Assembly: GCF_013342145.1 (NCBI RefSeq)
Contig: NZ_JABUQZ010000001.1
Span: 558,001 to 622,000, forward strand
Direction of reading: 5' to 3'
Source: Haloterrigena gelatinilytica
GTDB taxonomy: Archaea; Halobacteriota; Halobacteria; Halobacteriales; Natrialbaceae
DNA length: 64,000 bases
In this document: positions 8,880 to 18,271 of the stretch, in pieces
Numbering within the stretch: the stretch's first letter is position 1
How the letters are laid out: each line of letters begins with the position of its first letter
Notes under the pieces: model-generated
What the model saw: only the letters and a program-made list of their open reading frames with translations
Databases searched by the model: none
Told to the model about the DNA's origin: nothing
Made by a program: the position numbers and the translations under genes

Positions 8880-8885
8880 TTTTAT
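8880..8885 (+). promoter_or_regulatory. TATA box of the KDG/KDPG aldolase gene
   Basis: TTTTAT sits 26 nt before the ATG at 8911, arguing for that start over the in-frame ATG at 8884, which overlaps the box itself. Confidence 0.6.
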
Positions 8886-8910
8886 GGCCGTTCACGGCGG
8901 ACGAACGGCC

Positions 8911-9822
8911 ATGTCACACCACGAACCCGGAGCCGACGACCCGCTGGATCTCCACGGCGTCGTCCCGCCGACGGTCACCGCGTTCCACGAGGACGAATCG
9001 GTCGACTACGAGACGACGGCCGAACACGCCCGCTTCGTCGTCGACCGGGGCGTCCACGGCGTCTTCCCGCTGGGAACCAACGGCGAGTTCCCGCTGCTGA
9101 CCGGCGAGGAACGACGGGGCGTCGTCGAGGCCGTCGTCGACGAAGTCGGCGGCGAGGTGCCCGTCATCGCCGGCGTCGGCGCGCCGAGTACCTACGAGAC
9201 CATCGCTCACGCCGAACACGCCGAATCCGTCGGCGCCGACGGCATCGTCGTCGTCACGCCCTACTACTATCCGGTCGACCACGAGGCCGCGCTCACCCAC
9301 TACCGGCGCGTCGCCGAGGCCGTCTCCCTGCCGGTCTACGTCTACCACATCCCCAGCAAGACCGGCAACGAACTCGCCCTCGAGACGCTCGACGAACTCG
9401 CCGAGATCGACAACCTCGCGGGCGTCAAGGATTCGAGCAAGAACGTCCCCTGGCTCGCCCAGGCGATCGACGCCCACCCCGACCTGACTTTCCTCGCGGG
9501 GTCGGACTCGCTGCTGTTTACTGGGCTGGAGATCGGCTGTTCCGGTCTCGTCAGCGCCGTCGCGAACGTCTTCCCGGAACTCGTCGTCGACGTCTACGAG
9601 GCCTACGACGACGGCGACGAGGAGCGCGCCCGCGAACTGCAGAGCCGGGTGTTCGACGTCCGCGACGCGTTCAAACACGGCGGCGGGTACATGTCCGGCG
9701 TCAAGACGGCGCTCCGGGCCCGCGAGTTCGACGCCGGCCCGCTCCGGAGTCCCCTCCGGCTGAAAGACGAGAACTCGGCCGCCGAAATGCGCGAAACGCT
9801 CGCTGACCTCGACGTGCTGTAA
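8911..9822 (+). CDS. kdgA: Dihydrodipicolinate synthase/KDG-aldolase family; probable KDPG aldolase
   Basis: A 303-residue (beta/alpha)8 class I aldolase. The pyruvate-binding motif is GTNGEFPLLT (about residues 53-62), the catalytic Tyr lies in PVYVYHIPSKTGNE and the Schiff-base Lys in NLAGVKDSSK (around residue 174). The family includes DapA, N-acetylneuraminate lyase and archaeal KDG/KDPG aldolases. The string LHGVVPPTVTAFHEDES and the GEFPLLT pocket fit what I recall of haloarchaeal KdgA better than DapA. With gdh and gfcR 2.5 kb away, cleavage of 2-keto-3-deoxy-(6-phospho)gluconate is the likely reaction. DapA activity cannot be excluded from sequence. Confidence 0.75.
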   Translation: MSHHEPGADDPLDLHGVVPPTVTAFHEDESVDYETTAEHARFVVDRGVHGVFPLGTNGEFPLLTGEERRGVVEAVVDEVGGEVPVIAGVGAPSTYETIAHAEHAESVGADGIVVVTPYYYPVDHEAALTHYRRVAEAVSLPVYVYHIPSKTGNELALETLDELAEIDNLAGVKDSSKNVPWLAQAIDAHPDLTFLAGSDSLLFTGLEIGCSGLVSAVANVFPELVVDVYEAYDDGDEERARELQSRVFDVRDAFKHGGGYMSGVKTALRAREFDAGPLRSPLRLKDENSAAEMRETLADLDVL

Positions 9823-9891
9823 CGCCGGGACGGTCTGACCCGAACGGACGGGGAGTGCTCGAGCGAGCTCGCCGCCAAATGATCGAGTTCG

Positions 9892-11034
9892 CTATCGGTC
9901 GGAGAAGGACTCCGCCCGCGCACGAACGTCGCCGGTGAGGACCAGCGCGCGGCCCTCCTCGCTGATCGAGTACTCCTCGAGCGTATCCCAGTTCTCGCCG
10001 TAGTCGCGGTTAGCCTCGACGTGCTCGAGGAGCGCGTCGCTGTCCGCGTCGCCTTCGGTTTCGTACAGGAAGACCTGGTGGAGTTCGATGGTGTCGCCGT
10101 CGAGGCTCCGGGAGCGCGTCTTGCCGACGAGTCCGGACTCCCAGTCCTCGATCTGCTCCTCGTAGGTCTGTTCGATCTCCTCGCGGTCCTCGTCGTCGAG
10201 GTTGTCGCGTTCCTCTTCGTCGTAATCCCGCTCGAGTTTGGCCTCGACGGTCTCGGGCCGGTGGATCTCGCCGAACGCGTAGTCGCCCTCGTCGTACTCC
10301 GCGAGGAGTTCCGCGCCGTGGTCGTCGTCCGTCCAGAGATTCGTTTCGTTCTCGCGGGCGGCGATCGCTTCCTCGACGACGGCGACCGCGTCCACGGGGT
10401 AGCTTCCCTCGGCCTGAATCAGGAGGTCCTCGCTGACGCCGAACGCGTAGCCCTCGACCTCGTAGAGCTCGAATCCGGGTTCGGAGCCGGCGCTCTCGAA
10501 GGCCTGCTCGTCGCTCTCGTCGTCGTAGTTGTCCCCGTACTGATCGTCGGCCCACTTCTCGAGGTTGTCTTTGACGGTCCCCGTCTCGAACTCGCCGACG
10601 ACCATCTGGACGTCGACGGTTGCGGTTCGGCGCCGGTAAGAGTTGCTCAGCTCGTAGTACCACTCGGCCTCCTGCTCGAGGGCCCAGTCGCTGTCCAGCG
10701 CGGCGACGCCGGCTCGTCCCCGGAGGTCGGATGCTCTGCCGAGCGGAACGTCCGTGCCGAGGTCGTCCACGTTATCGTAGATCCCTTCGGGAACCACGTG
10801 CCGGAACGCCATGTACTCCCGTTCCGACTCCTCGAGTTCGTTGTCGTCCCCGACCTCGTCCCCGTCGAGGATCGCGTCGAACGACGGCTCGAAGAGGTAG
10901 CTGTTTAGTTCCACGTCGTCGCCGCCGAGAAACGGAAGACTGCTCGTACAGCCGGCGAGACCGGCGAGACCGACCGTCGCGGCGGTTGCACTGCTAGTAC
11001 GGATGAAGTTCCGTCGGGAAAGCTCGTCAGACAT
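9892..11034 (-). CDS. Secreted lipoprotein, copy A of a tandem duplication
   Basis: A 380-residue protein with a Tat-type lipoprotein signal (MSDELSRRNFIRTSSATAATVGLAGLAGC, Cys near residue 29). The mature part has no domain I recognise. It contains NLEKWADDQYGDN, SAGSEPGFELYEVEGYAFGVSEDLLIQ and LLEHVEANRDYGENWDTLEEYSISEEGRALVLTG. The region around 270-310 is very acidic and probably helical. It is clearly homologous to the next gene on the same strand (11608-12693), and the similarity continues into the promoter. It is likely anchored outside the membrane; function unknown. Confidence 0.8.
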   Translation of the reverse strand: MSDELSRRNFIRTSSATAATVGLAGLAGCTSSLPFLGGDDVELNSYLFEPSFDAILDGDEVGDDNELEESEREYMAFRHVVPEGIYDNVDDLGTDVPLGRASDLRGRAGVAALDSDWALEQEAEWYYELSNSYRRRTATVDVQMVVGEFETGTVKDNLEKWADDQYGDNYDDESDEQAFESAGSEPGFELYEVEGYAFGVSEDLLIQAEGSYPVDAVAVVEEAIAARENETNLWTDDDHGAELLAEYDEGDYAFGEIHRPETVEAKLERDYDEEERDNLDDEDREEIEQTYEEQIEDWESGLVGKTRSRSLDGDTIELHQVFLYETEGDADSDALLEHVEANRDYGENWDTLEEYSISEEGRALVLTGDVRARAESFSDR

Positions 11035-11075
11035 TATCCACCCAGTGACAGTAACGCCAGATAATATCTTCGGTT
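11018..11075 (-). repeat. Duplicated promoter and signal-peptide block, copy A
   Basis: From the first codons of copy A to just past its TATA-like GATATTAT (11061-11068), this block is nearly identical to 12677-12734, with about three differences in 58 nt. The box lies 27 nt before the ATG at 11034, so the transcript should be leaderless. Confidence 0.75.
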
Positions 11076-11607
11076 TTCTTGTATTTACATTCGAATGACT
11101 TCTGATAACTTCATTGGAGAACCGGCCGTAATCAGCCGCAGACGGCGGCAACGGTCCCTGTGACTCGAGTGTACCCCTGAACACGGTAGCGGAGAAACCG
11201 AACAGTCGCCGTTTCGTGGGTTTCGTTGCCACGCTCCCGGTGTAATCGAGTAGCAGAGTCACCCGTTCGCACGGCGGCTACGAGTCGTTTCGAGACGATG
11301 TGGACACTGGCCGGCCCGGTCGGCACACGGCGGTTGGCGCGGGTGCCGCTGAGGACGCCCTCCCCGCTTCGGTTTTCGTCACCGCTAGCGACGGCGAACG
11401 ATATATCGAAAAGGGATAACGTGAAGCCATCCGTCGAGAGGTTGATACGACGAGCGGATCGCTATCCGGATTCACGATGCCACCGGCATCGGCGGTGGGA
11501 TCGGACGCGTCGACCGCGATTCCGACGCGGTCAGTGGTCTCGAGCGCGACCGAACGTGACCGAACGCGACGCCTGACTGGCGGCGATCGACGACGTGCCA
11601 GCCGCGG
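11076..11607. other. Intergenic stretch between the two lipoprotein genes
   Basis: I see no credible gene in these 530 nt. The open frames, such as 11278-11475 on the minus strand, lack start signals and domains. A palindromic CGATATATCG near 11401-11409 is the only A/T-rich spot and might be a promoter remnant. The region may be what is left of the sequence around the duplicated copy. Confidence 0.4.
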
Positions 11608-12693
11608 TTACAGGATCGACTGCGTCTGAACCGTGCCGGTGAGGACCAGCGCGCGGCCCTCCTCGCTGATCGAGTACTCCTCGAGGGTATCCCAGCTCTC
11701 GTCGTAGTCGCGGTTGGCCTCGACGTGCTCGAGGAGCGCGTCGCTGTCCGCGTCGCTTTCGCTCTCGTACAGGAAGACCTGGGTGATATCGCTGGTGTCG
11801 CCGTCGAACGTCCACGAACTCCCGTTTCCGACGAGCCCGTACTCCCAGTCGTCGATGTCGTCTTCGATCGCTTCGCGCTCCTCCTCGTCGGCCTGGTCGG
11901 GATCGTCGTATCGGTCTTCCAGTTCGGTCTCGACCGTTTCCGGCCGTTGGAGCCCGCCGATTCCGAAGTCGCCCCAGTCGAACTCCGCCAGCAGTTCCTC
12001 GCCGTCGTCGTCTTCGGTCCAGCGACCCGTTTCGTTCTCGCGGGCGTCGATCGCCGCTTCGACGACGGCGACCGCGTCCACGGGGTGGTTCGCCTCGACC
12101 TGAATCAGGTGTTCCTCGCTGACGCCGAACGCGTAGCCCTCGACCTCGTAGAGTTCGAAGCCGGGTTGGGAGCCGGCGCTCTCGAGCACCTCCTCGTCCT
12201 CGGTGTTCTCGTACTGATCGTCGGCCCACTTCTCGAGGTTGTCCACGACGGTTCCGGTATCGAACTCGCCGGCGACGATCTCGGCGGAGACGTCCGCGGT
12301 TCCGGACCCCGACGTGCTCAGTTCGTACTCCCACTCGACGCTCTGCCGGAGGGCCCAGTCGGTGTCCACCGCTGCCGCGCCGCTTCGCCCGCGGACACTC
12401 GATCCGATGGAGATGAACACGTGCGTCTCGAGTTCGTCTTCGTTCTCGTAGACCGCCTCCGGATCGATGGAAACGAACGATCGGTCTTTCGTTACGAGAT
12501 CTTCGACCTCGGCGTCGTCGTTGTCGAGAACGTCGTCGAATGACGGAGTGAAAACCCAGTCGGAGAGGTCCGCACCATCGCTCCCGAGAAACGGAAGACT
12601 GCTCGTACAGCCGGCGAGGCCGGCGAGACCGACCGTCGCGGCGGTTGCACTGCTACTGCGAATGAAGGTTCGCCGGGAAAGTTCGTCAGACAT
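11608..12693 (-). CDS. Secreted lipoprotein, copy B of a tandem duplication
   Basis: A 361-residue paralog of the 9892-11034 protein. It has the same Tat/lipobox signal (MSDELSRRTFIRSSSATAATVGLAGLAGC) and shares TGTVVDNLEKWADDQYEN, AGSQPGFELYEVEGYAFGVSE, HPVDAVAVVEAAIDARENET and the C-terminal block around LLEHVEANRDYDESW. It differs mainly in the N-terminal third of the mature part and in a shorter acidic helix. Function unknown. The two copies could be differently expressed, but their promoters are nearly the same, so dosage or antigen-like divergence is as likely. Confidence 0.8.
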   Translation of the reverse strand: MSDELSRRTFIRSSSATAATVGLAGLAGCTSSLPFLGSDGADLSDWVFTPSFDDVLDNDDAEVEDLVTKDRSFVSIDPEAVYENEDELETHVFISIGSSVRGRSGAAAVDTDWALRQSVEWEYELSTSGSGTADVSAEIVAGEFDTGTVVDNLEKWADDQYENTEDEEVLESAGSQPGFELYEVEGYAFGVSEEHLIQVEANHPVDAVAVVEAAIDARENETGRWTEDDDGEELLAEFDWGDFGIGGLQRPETVETELEDRYDDPDQADEEEREAIEDDIDDWEYGLVGNGSSWTFDGDTSDITQVFLYESESDADSDALLEHVEANRDYDESWDTLEEYSISEEGRALVLTGTVQTQSIL

Positions 12694-12734
12694 TATCCAG
12701 CCAGTGACAGTAACGTCAGATAATATCTTCGGTT
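12677..12734 (-). repeat. Duplicated promoter and signal-peptide block, copy B
   Basis: Partner of 11018-11075. The GATATTAT box lies at 12720-12727, again 27 nt before its ATG at 12693. The divergent acyl-CoA dehydrogenase gene starts 150 nt away. Confidence 0.75.
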
Positions 12735-12843
12735 AGAATGTATATGTTGCGACATACTTTCCGACGCACCGTGCCGGGAATTTTCGGCGGCGGTCTCTCG
12801 GGCGATGTGAGCGCCTTTGTGCCCTGCCGTCGTAGGGCGGCGT

Positions 12844-14025
<1,182 letters not shown>

Positions 14026-14109
14026 GCCAATCCGAGACCGGGACGGAGGACGGACTGCACTACGGGCGAGACGTGGCCTTCTTTCACCTTCGGCGACGAT
14101 TGCGGACGA

Positions 14110-15105
14110 ATGCCCACTCGCAAGCGAGCGGAAGCGGCGCTCGAACGCGCCGCGGACGGGGAACGAACGCGCGAACTCCTCGAAGAACTGGAGGAATCGG
14201 CCGACGCGGTCGACGACGACGAACTACACCAACGGCTCACGCTGGCCGTCTACAGGTTCCTCGAGGACGAGCCGGCGCTGTTCGTCGACGATCCGGCGGC
14301 GTTCTTCCGCGAACTGCGCACGTCGGACGGGTTCGCGGAGGGAACGCTGATCACGTTCAGCGCGGTCGCCGAGGAGCCACCCGAGGCCTTCGCGGGTCAC
14401 GTCGACGACCTGCTCGCCTTGCTGACCAGCGGAAACGACCTCAAACGAGGGCTGTCCATTCGCTGTCTCTACCACCTCGCCGTCCGGGCGCCGTACGCGA
14501 TCGGCGGCGCGACCCACGCGTTCCGGGCCTGCCTCGACGATCCGAACGCGCGGATTCGGGGAACGGCGTGTCTCGCGCTCGGGACCCTCGAGTCGAACGA
14601 CGCTCGAGACGCGCTCGAGGACCGACTCCGCGACGAGTCCGAATACGTCCGCGAGGCGGCCGCGTGGGCGACGGCGCGACTCGAGGAGGATGCCCCCGCC
14701 TCGGAGCCGACCGGCTCGTGGGAGCGAACCCATTTCGAATCGCTCGACCCCCTCCAGTTCGAGTCCCTCGTCGCCGACCTCTGGGACGCGATGGGGTATC
14801 GAACGGAGGAGACCGGAGCGGGGCCGGACGGCGGGATCGACGTCGTCGCCGCGACCGACACGGAACGGATCGCCATCCAGGTTAAGCGATATCTCGAGAC
14901 GTCGGCGACGGGACCCGAAACGCAGCAGGTCGCCGGACAGACCGCACGCGACGAGTTCGACCGCGCGGTTCTCGTCACGAGTTCCGGATTCACGACTCCC
15001 GCCGAGCGGTTCGCCGACGACGCGACCGGCGTCGAACTCATCGACGGGCGCAGCCTCTGCGATCTCCTCGACGTGAACGGCCTCGAGTCGGAATCGTATC
15101 GGTAG
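14110..15105 (+). CDS. HEAT-repeat protein with a C-terminal Mrr-type restriction endonuclease domain
   Basis: A 331-residue two-part protein. Residues 1-200 are alpha-helical with HEAT-like repeats (for example DPNARIRGTACLALGTLESNDARDALEDRLRDESEYVREAAAWATARLE). Residues 210-325 form an Mrr_cat-type PD-(D/E)xK nuclease: LDPLQFESLVADLWDAMGY, then the metal-binding Asp in GGID (about D244) and the QxK of AIQVKRY (about Q257, K259), ending in AVLVTSSGFTTPAERFAD. Mrr-like enzymes cut modified or foreign DNA. No methyltransferase or partner gene is adjacent, so it would be a stand-alone type IV-like or repair nuclease. The HEAT array probably binds DNA or a partner. Confidence 0.82.
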   Translation: MPTRKRAEAALERAADGERTRELLEELEESADAVDDDELHQRLTLAVYRFLEDEPALFVDDPAAFFRELRTSDGFAEGTLITFSAVAEEPPEAFAGHVDDLLALLTSGNDLKRGLSIRCLYHLAVRAPYAIGGATHAFRACLDDPNARIRGTACLALGTLESNDARDALEDRLRDESEYVREAAAWATARLEEDAPASEPTGSWERTHFESLDPLQFESLVADLWDAMGYRTEETGAGPDGGIDVVAATDTERIAIQVKRYLETSATGPETQQVAGQTARDEFDRAVLVTSSGFTTPAERFADDATGVELIDGRSLCDLLDVNGLESESYR

Positions 15106-15161
15106 CTTCGCCGTGGATCGACGGCGAACAGTATATTCCCTTCCCGGTCGTATCAGCACGC

Positions 15162-15701
15162 GTGACAGCCTACGACGCCGTCGTCTACGATCTCGATGGA
15201 ACGCTCGCCGATCTCGACGTCGACTGGGACGCCGTCGCCGCCGACGTCCTCGAGGTCTACGAAGCCGCGGATATCGAGCCGCCGAGCCGAGAGCTGTGGG
15301 AGCTGCTCGACGCCGCGAGCGACGTCGGCCTCGGCCCCGAGGTCGAGTCGACGATCGCCGCTCACGAGCGCACGGGCGCCGAGACGGCTCCGCGACTGGC
15401 CCACGCGGACGAACTCCTCGAGCGGGCGGTCCCCGTCGGGGTCTGTTCGCTGAACTGCGAGGCGGCCTGCCGGATCGCCCTCGAGGAACACGATCTCGCC
15501 GAGGCGGTCGACGCGGTGGTCGGCCGGGACACGGTCGCGACCCGGAAGCCGAATCCGGAACCGCTGCTCGAGGCGGTCGGCGAACTCGGCGCCGAGCCCG
15601 GTCAGGCGCTGTTCGTGGGCGATTCGGACCGGGATCGGCTGACCGCCGAGCGGGCGGGCGTCGCCTTCGAGTTCGTCGGCGACGGCCCCTCGGGCGTCTG
15701 A
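15162..15701 (+). CDS. HAD-superfamily hydrolase, phosphoglycolate-phosphatase-like
   Basis: A 179-residue protein with a GTG start at 15162. Motif I is VVYDLDGTLADLD (nucleophile Asp at about residue 9), motif II VGVCSLNCEAAC, motif III Lys in VATRKPNPEPL and motif IV ALFVGDSDRDRLTAERAGV. The cap between motifs I and II is short and helical. The family dephosphorylates small sugar or organic phosphates; the exact substrate is unknown. It is separated by 56 nt from the preceding nuclease gene, and a TATATT stretch at about 15131-15137 is 25-31 nt before the GTG, favouring independent leaderless expression. Confidence 0.8.
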   Translation: MTAYDAVVYDLDGTLADLDVDWDAVAADVLEVYEAADIEPPSRELWELLDAASDVGLGPEVESTIAAHERTGAETAPRLAHADELLERAVPVGVCSLNCEAACRIALEEHDLAEAVDAVVGRDTVATRKPNPEPLLEAVGELGAEPGQALFVGDSDRDRLTAERAGVAFEFVGDGPSGV

Positions 15702-15711
15702 GTGGTCAGGC

Positions 15712-15945
15712 CTAGGCCTGGTTGCGCTTCGCGTACGCGAAAACGATGAGAGCGGTACAGAACCAGATCGGCGCGCCGACGCGGACCGCGAACTCCGCGC
15801 GGGCGCCCCAAGACGACAGGTCGGCGTTTACGGAGAGAAAGGCGACGATCGGCGCGCCGATGACGATCGTGACGACGAAGGTGACCTGCATCACCCAGCC
15901 GTAGTCGACTCCCTCCGGATTCGTCGTTTCGACGCGTTCTGGCAC
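15712..15945 (-). CDS. Small two-helix membrane protein (haloarchaeal conserved)
   Basis: A 77-residue protein convergent with the HAD gene. It has two transmembrane helices (about residues 19-42, VMQVTFVVTIVIGAPIVAFL, and 52-72, AVRVGAPIWFCTALIVFAYA) and a positively charged C-terminus (KRNQA), placing the N- and C-termini on the same side. It resembles short haloarchaeal DUF families (DUF5822-like, from memory, not certain). No function can be assigned. Confidence 0.65.
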   Translation of the reverse strand: MPERVETTNPEGVDYGWVMQVTFVVTIVIGAPIVAFLSVNADLSSWGARAEFAVRVGAPIWFCTALIVFAYAKRNQA

Positions 15946-16082
15946 GGCAGACAGTGGCGGCCCGTCCCTCTTAATAACCGCGTATTCGGCTCCGCCACGG
16001 TCGCTGACCGCTGACAGCGACGCGACCCGCCGGAGCGCGTCGGAAACGGAGCCATTTAATCGTCGGCGACGAACCTGTGCGT

Positions 16083-16895
16083 ATGCCTACCGTACGGGAC
16101 GTCAGAGAGCGGGCGAGCGAGGAACCGATCACGATGCTGACGGCCTACGACGCGCCGACGGCCGAGATCGTCGACGACGCGGGCGTCGATATCATTCTCG
16201 TCGGCGACAGCGTCGGGAACGTGGTGCTTGGCCACGAGACGACGGTTCCCGTCACCGTCGACGGGATCGCCCACCACGTCGGCGCGGTCTCGCGGGCCAC
16301 CGACGACGCGCTGGTCGTCGCAGACATGCCTTTCCTCTCCTTCGGCGTCGACGAGAGCGAGAGCATCGAGAACGCCGGCCGGATGCTCAAGGAGGAGGGC
16401 GCGCAGGCGGTCAAACTCGAGAGCGGCCCCCACACCGTCGACCTCACCGAGAAGATGGTCCAGCTCGGGATTCCGGTGATGGCCCACCTCGGCCTGACGC
16501 CCCAGCACGTCAACCAGTACGGCGGCTACCCCCGCCAGGGGACCGATCAGGCGGCCGCCGAGCGGATGCTCGAACTCGCGATCGAACACGAGGAAGCCGG
16601 CGCGTTCTCGCTGGTCTTAGAGCACGTGCCGTCGAACGTCGCGGCCGAGATCACCGAGGCGCTCGATATTCCGACCATCGGCATCGGCGCCGGTCCGGAC
16701 TGCGACGGGCAGGTGCTCGTGTTCGACGACGCGGTCGGCATCAGCGAGTGGACGCCCTCCTTCTCCGAGCAATTTGGTAACGTCCGCGCGGAGATGGAGT
16801 CGGCCGTCGACGACTACGTCGACGCCGTCGAATCCGGCGCGTTTCCGACCGAAGAACACAGCCACGAGGAGAGCGACCTCGAGGACCTCTACTGA
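16083..16895 (+). CDS. panB: 3-methyl-2-oxobutanoate hydroxymethyltransferase (PanB)
   Basis: A 270-residue TIM-barrel enzyme that transfers a hydroxymethyl group from methylene-tetrahydropterin to ketoisovalerate, giving ketopantoate for coenzyme A synthesis. Characteristic motifs are MLTAYDAPTAEIVDDAGVD, LVGDSVGNVVLGHETT (Mg-binding Asp), VVADMPFLSF (second metal Asp), VKLESG, MAHLGLTPQ and IGIGAGPDCDGQVLVFDD, with the catalytic Glu in VLEHVPS. An ATTTAAT box at 16054-16060 is 23-29 nt before the ATG at 16083, so the GTG two codons earlier is less likely. The C-terminal 20 residues are an acidic halophilic tail. Confidence 0.95.
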   Translation: MPTVRDVRERASEEPITMLTAYDAPTAEIVDDAGVDIILVGDSVGNVVLGHETTVPVTVDGIAHHVGAVSRATDDALVVADMPFLSFGVDESESIENAGRMLKEEGAQAVKLESGPHTVDLTEKMVQLGIPVMAHLGLTPQHVNQYGGYPRQGTDQAAAERMLELAIEHEEAGAFSLVLEHVPSNVAAEITEALDIPTIGIGAGPDCDGQVLVFDDAVGISEWTPSFSEQFGNVRAEMESAVDDYVDAVESGAFPTEEHSHEESDLEDLY

Positions 16896-17011
16896 ACAGA
16901 TCGGTCGCGACTCGGTATCGACCGAGAACTCGAGTCGTCGCGTCGTCGATTCTCCGACTCATCGAGTCGTCGCTCCGATTCCGGTCGATCTCGAGCGAGA
17001 GCCGGGCCGCC

Positions 17012-17803
17012 TTACGCCGCGTCGCCCCGCTCGAAGACGATATCCAGAAATTCGCCGAGTGCGGCGTTGAACGCGGTCGGTCGCTCGACCATCGCCAGGT
17101 GGGCCGCGTCCTCGAGTTCCGCGATCCAGGCGTCGTCGATCTCCTCGGCGAGGTACTCGTGGTACCACGGCGGCGTCAGCTGGTCGTGTTCGCCACAGAG
17201 CGCCAGCGAGGGGACGTCGATCGCGCCGAGGTCGTCGCGCACGTCGAACCCGTGGCAGGTCAGGAAGTCTCGGTGGGTGACGGCCTGTCCGGTCTCGCGG
17301 AGCTGTTGCTTCGACTCCTCCTCGAGCTCCGGCTCCGGGTCGTGAAAGAGCCGATCCGGGCCGTGAAGGAACTCGACCGCGCGCTCGAAGTCGTTGGCCA
17401 GCCAGTCGAGTAAGTCCTCCAAGACGCCGAGCCGGGCGCCGGTGCCGACGAGTACCGCCGCGTCGAGATCGGTGTCGCGTTCGATCAGGAGCTGCAGGGC
17501 GACCGCGCCGCCCAGCGAGTTGCCCACCAGCACGCGGCTGTCGGTCGCCTCGAGGACGGCCAGCACGTCGTCGACGTACGCCGAGAGCGCCGCGTAGCCC
17601 GCGCGGGCGTCGATGTCGTCGGAGTCGCCGTGGCCGCTCAGATCGAGCGCGACGACCGGGTTGCGATCGGCGAGGCGGTGCTGGGCGGACCAGACGTCGC
17701 GCGAACCGCCGCTCCCGTGGACGAAGCAGATCGGCGGCCCGTCCCCGCCGCGGTCGGCGACCTCGTAGGCCGTCTCTCGGCCGTGGTGTGATACCGTCTC
17801 CAT
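17012..17803 (-). CDS. Alpha/beta hydrolase
   Basis: A 263-residue alpha/beta-hydrolase fold. The oxyanion-hole motif is FVHGSGGSRDVW, the nucleophile elbow GNSLGGA gives the catalytic Ser (around residue 95), the acid is the Asp in LCGEHDQLTPPW and the His is in EDAAHLAMVERP. The cap between the elbow and the acid (about 125-190) is helical. It could be an esterase, lipase-like or C-C hydrolase; the substrate is not evident. Its start faces the promoter of the DUF7127-cdc48 operon. Confidence 0.85.
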   Translation of the reverse strand: METVSHHGRETAYEVADRGGDGPPICFVHGSGGSRDVWSAQHRLADRNPVVALDLSGHGDSDDIDARAGYAALSAYVDDVLAVLEATDSRVLVGNSLGGAVALQLLIERDTDLDAAVLVGTGARLGVLEDLLDWLANDFERAVEFLHGPDRLFHDPEPELEEESKQQLRETGQAVTHRDFLTCHGFDVRDDLGAIDVPSLALCGEHDQLTPPWYHEYLAEEIDDAWIAELEDAAHLAMVERPTAFNAALGEFLDIVFERGDAA

Positions 17804-17983
17804 ACGTAGTCGAACGACAGGAACAGGGATAAAGACTCGATCCGGGTCGGGCGTCCGGTCGGCCCGGACCGTTCGAACCCGCGACCGCGTAACGGCCGTC
17901 CGGATCCGACCGCTCCGCTGTGAACTACGAACAACTGTCTTCGAACCGAACCCGACGCCGTCCCGGGGTTTGTCGGCGAAACT

Positions 17984-17994
17984 CTTATATACTA
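17984..17994 (+). promoter_or_regulatory. Promoter of the DUF7127-cdc48 operon
   Basis: CTTATATACTA is one of the best TATA boxes in the window. The start point should lie near 18015, leaving a leader of only about 8 nt before the ATG at 18023. Confidence 0.7.
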
Positions 17995-18022
17995 GAAGCG
18001 CTTACATTGGGTTAGTTACAGC

Positions 18023-18271
18023 ATGACTCTCGAGCAATTCACCAGAGACGAGGGGCAGGTAGCCCGTCGATACGAGTACGGCGACGAGACCGTGGTAGCC
18101 GTCGACTTCGGGGCCGAACACGCGTCGGCTTCGGTCGACACCGTCGACGACACGGTCATCGTCGTCGTCGACGACGATCAGTACGAGTTCGAACTCCCCG
18201 AGGGTGCAGACGACGCGCACACGTTTATCAAAAACGGGGTCCTGACTGTCGAAGTGGAGGGCGATCTATGA
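18023..18271 (+). CDS. Small Hsp20/CS-fold-like protein (DUF7127-type) coupled to Cdc48
   Basis: An 82-residue acidic protein whose pattern ([59 protein letters not shown]) resembles the core of small heat-shock/alpha-crystallin domains, especially the final [10 protein letters not shown] recall haloarchaeal DUF7127 for this family. Its last codons overlap the cdc48 start (ATGA at 18268), so the two are translated together. The obvious inference is a substrate adaptor or co-chaperone for the unfoldase, but no biochemical work on it is known to me. Confidence 0.75.
   Translation: MTLEQFTRDEGQVARRYEYGDETVVAVDFGAEHASASVDTVDDTVIVVVDDDQYEFELPEGADDAHTFIKNGVLTVEVEGDL

Noticed and set aside
8332-9822. 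Long plus-strand open frame covering the HTH_10 end and the aldolase
   Set aside because: Its first part is an Arg/Pro-rich shadow of the HTH_10 gene. Only the portion from 8911 encodes a real protein, fixed by the TATA box and family N-terminus.
11278-11475. 65-codon minus-strand frame between the two lipoprotein genes
   Set aside because: No domain, no promoter or Shine-Dalgarno, and Ser/Pro/Arg-rich composition unlike the acidic host proteins.
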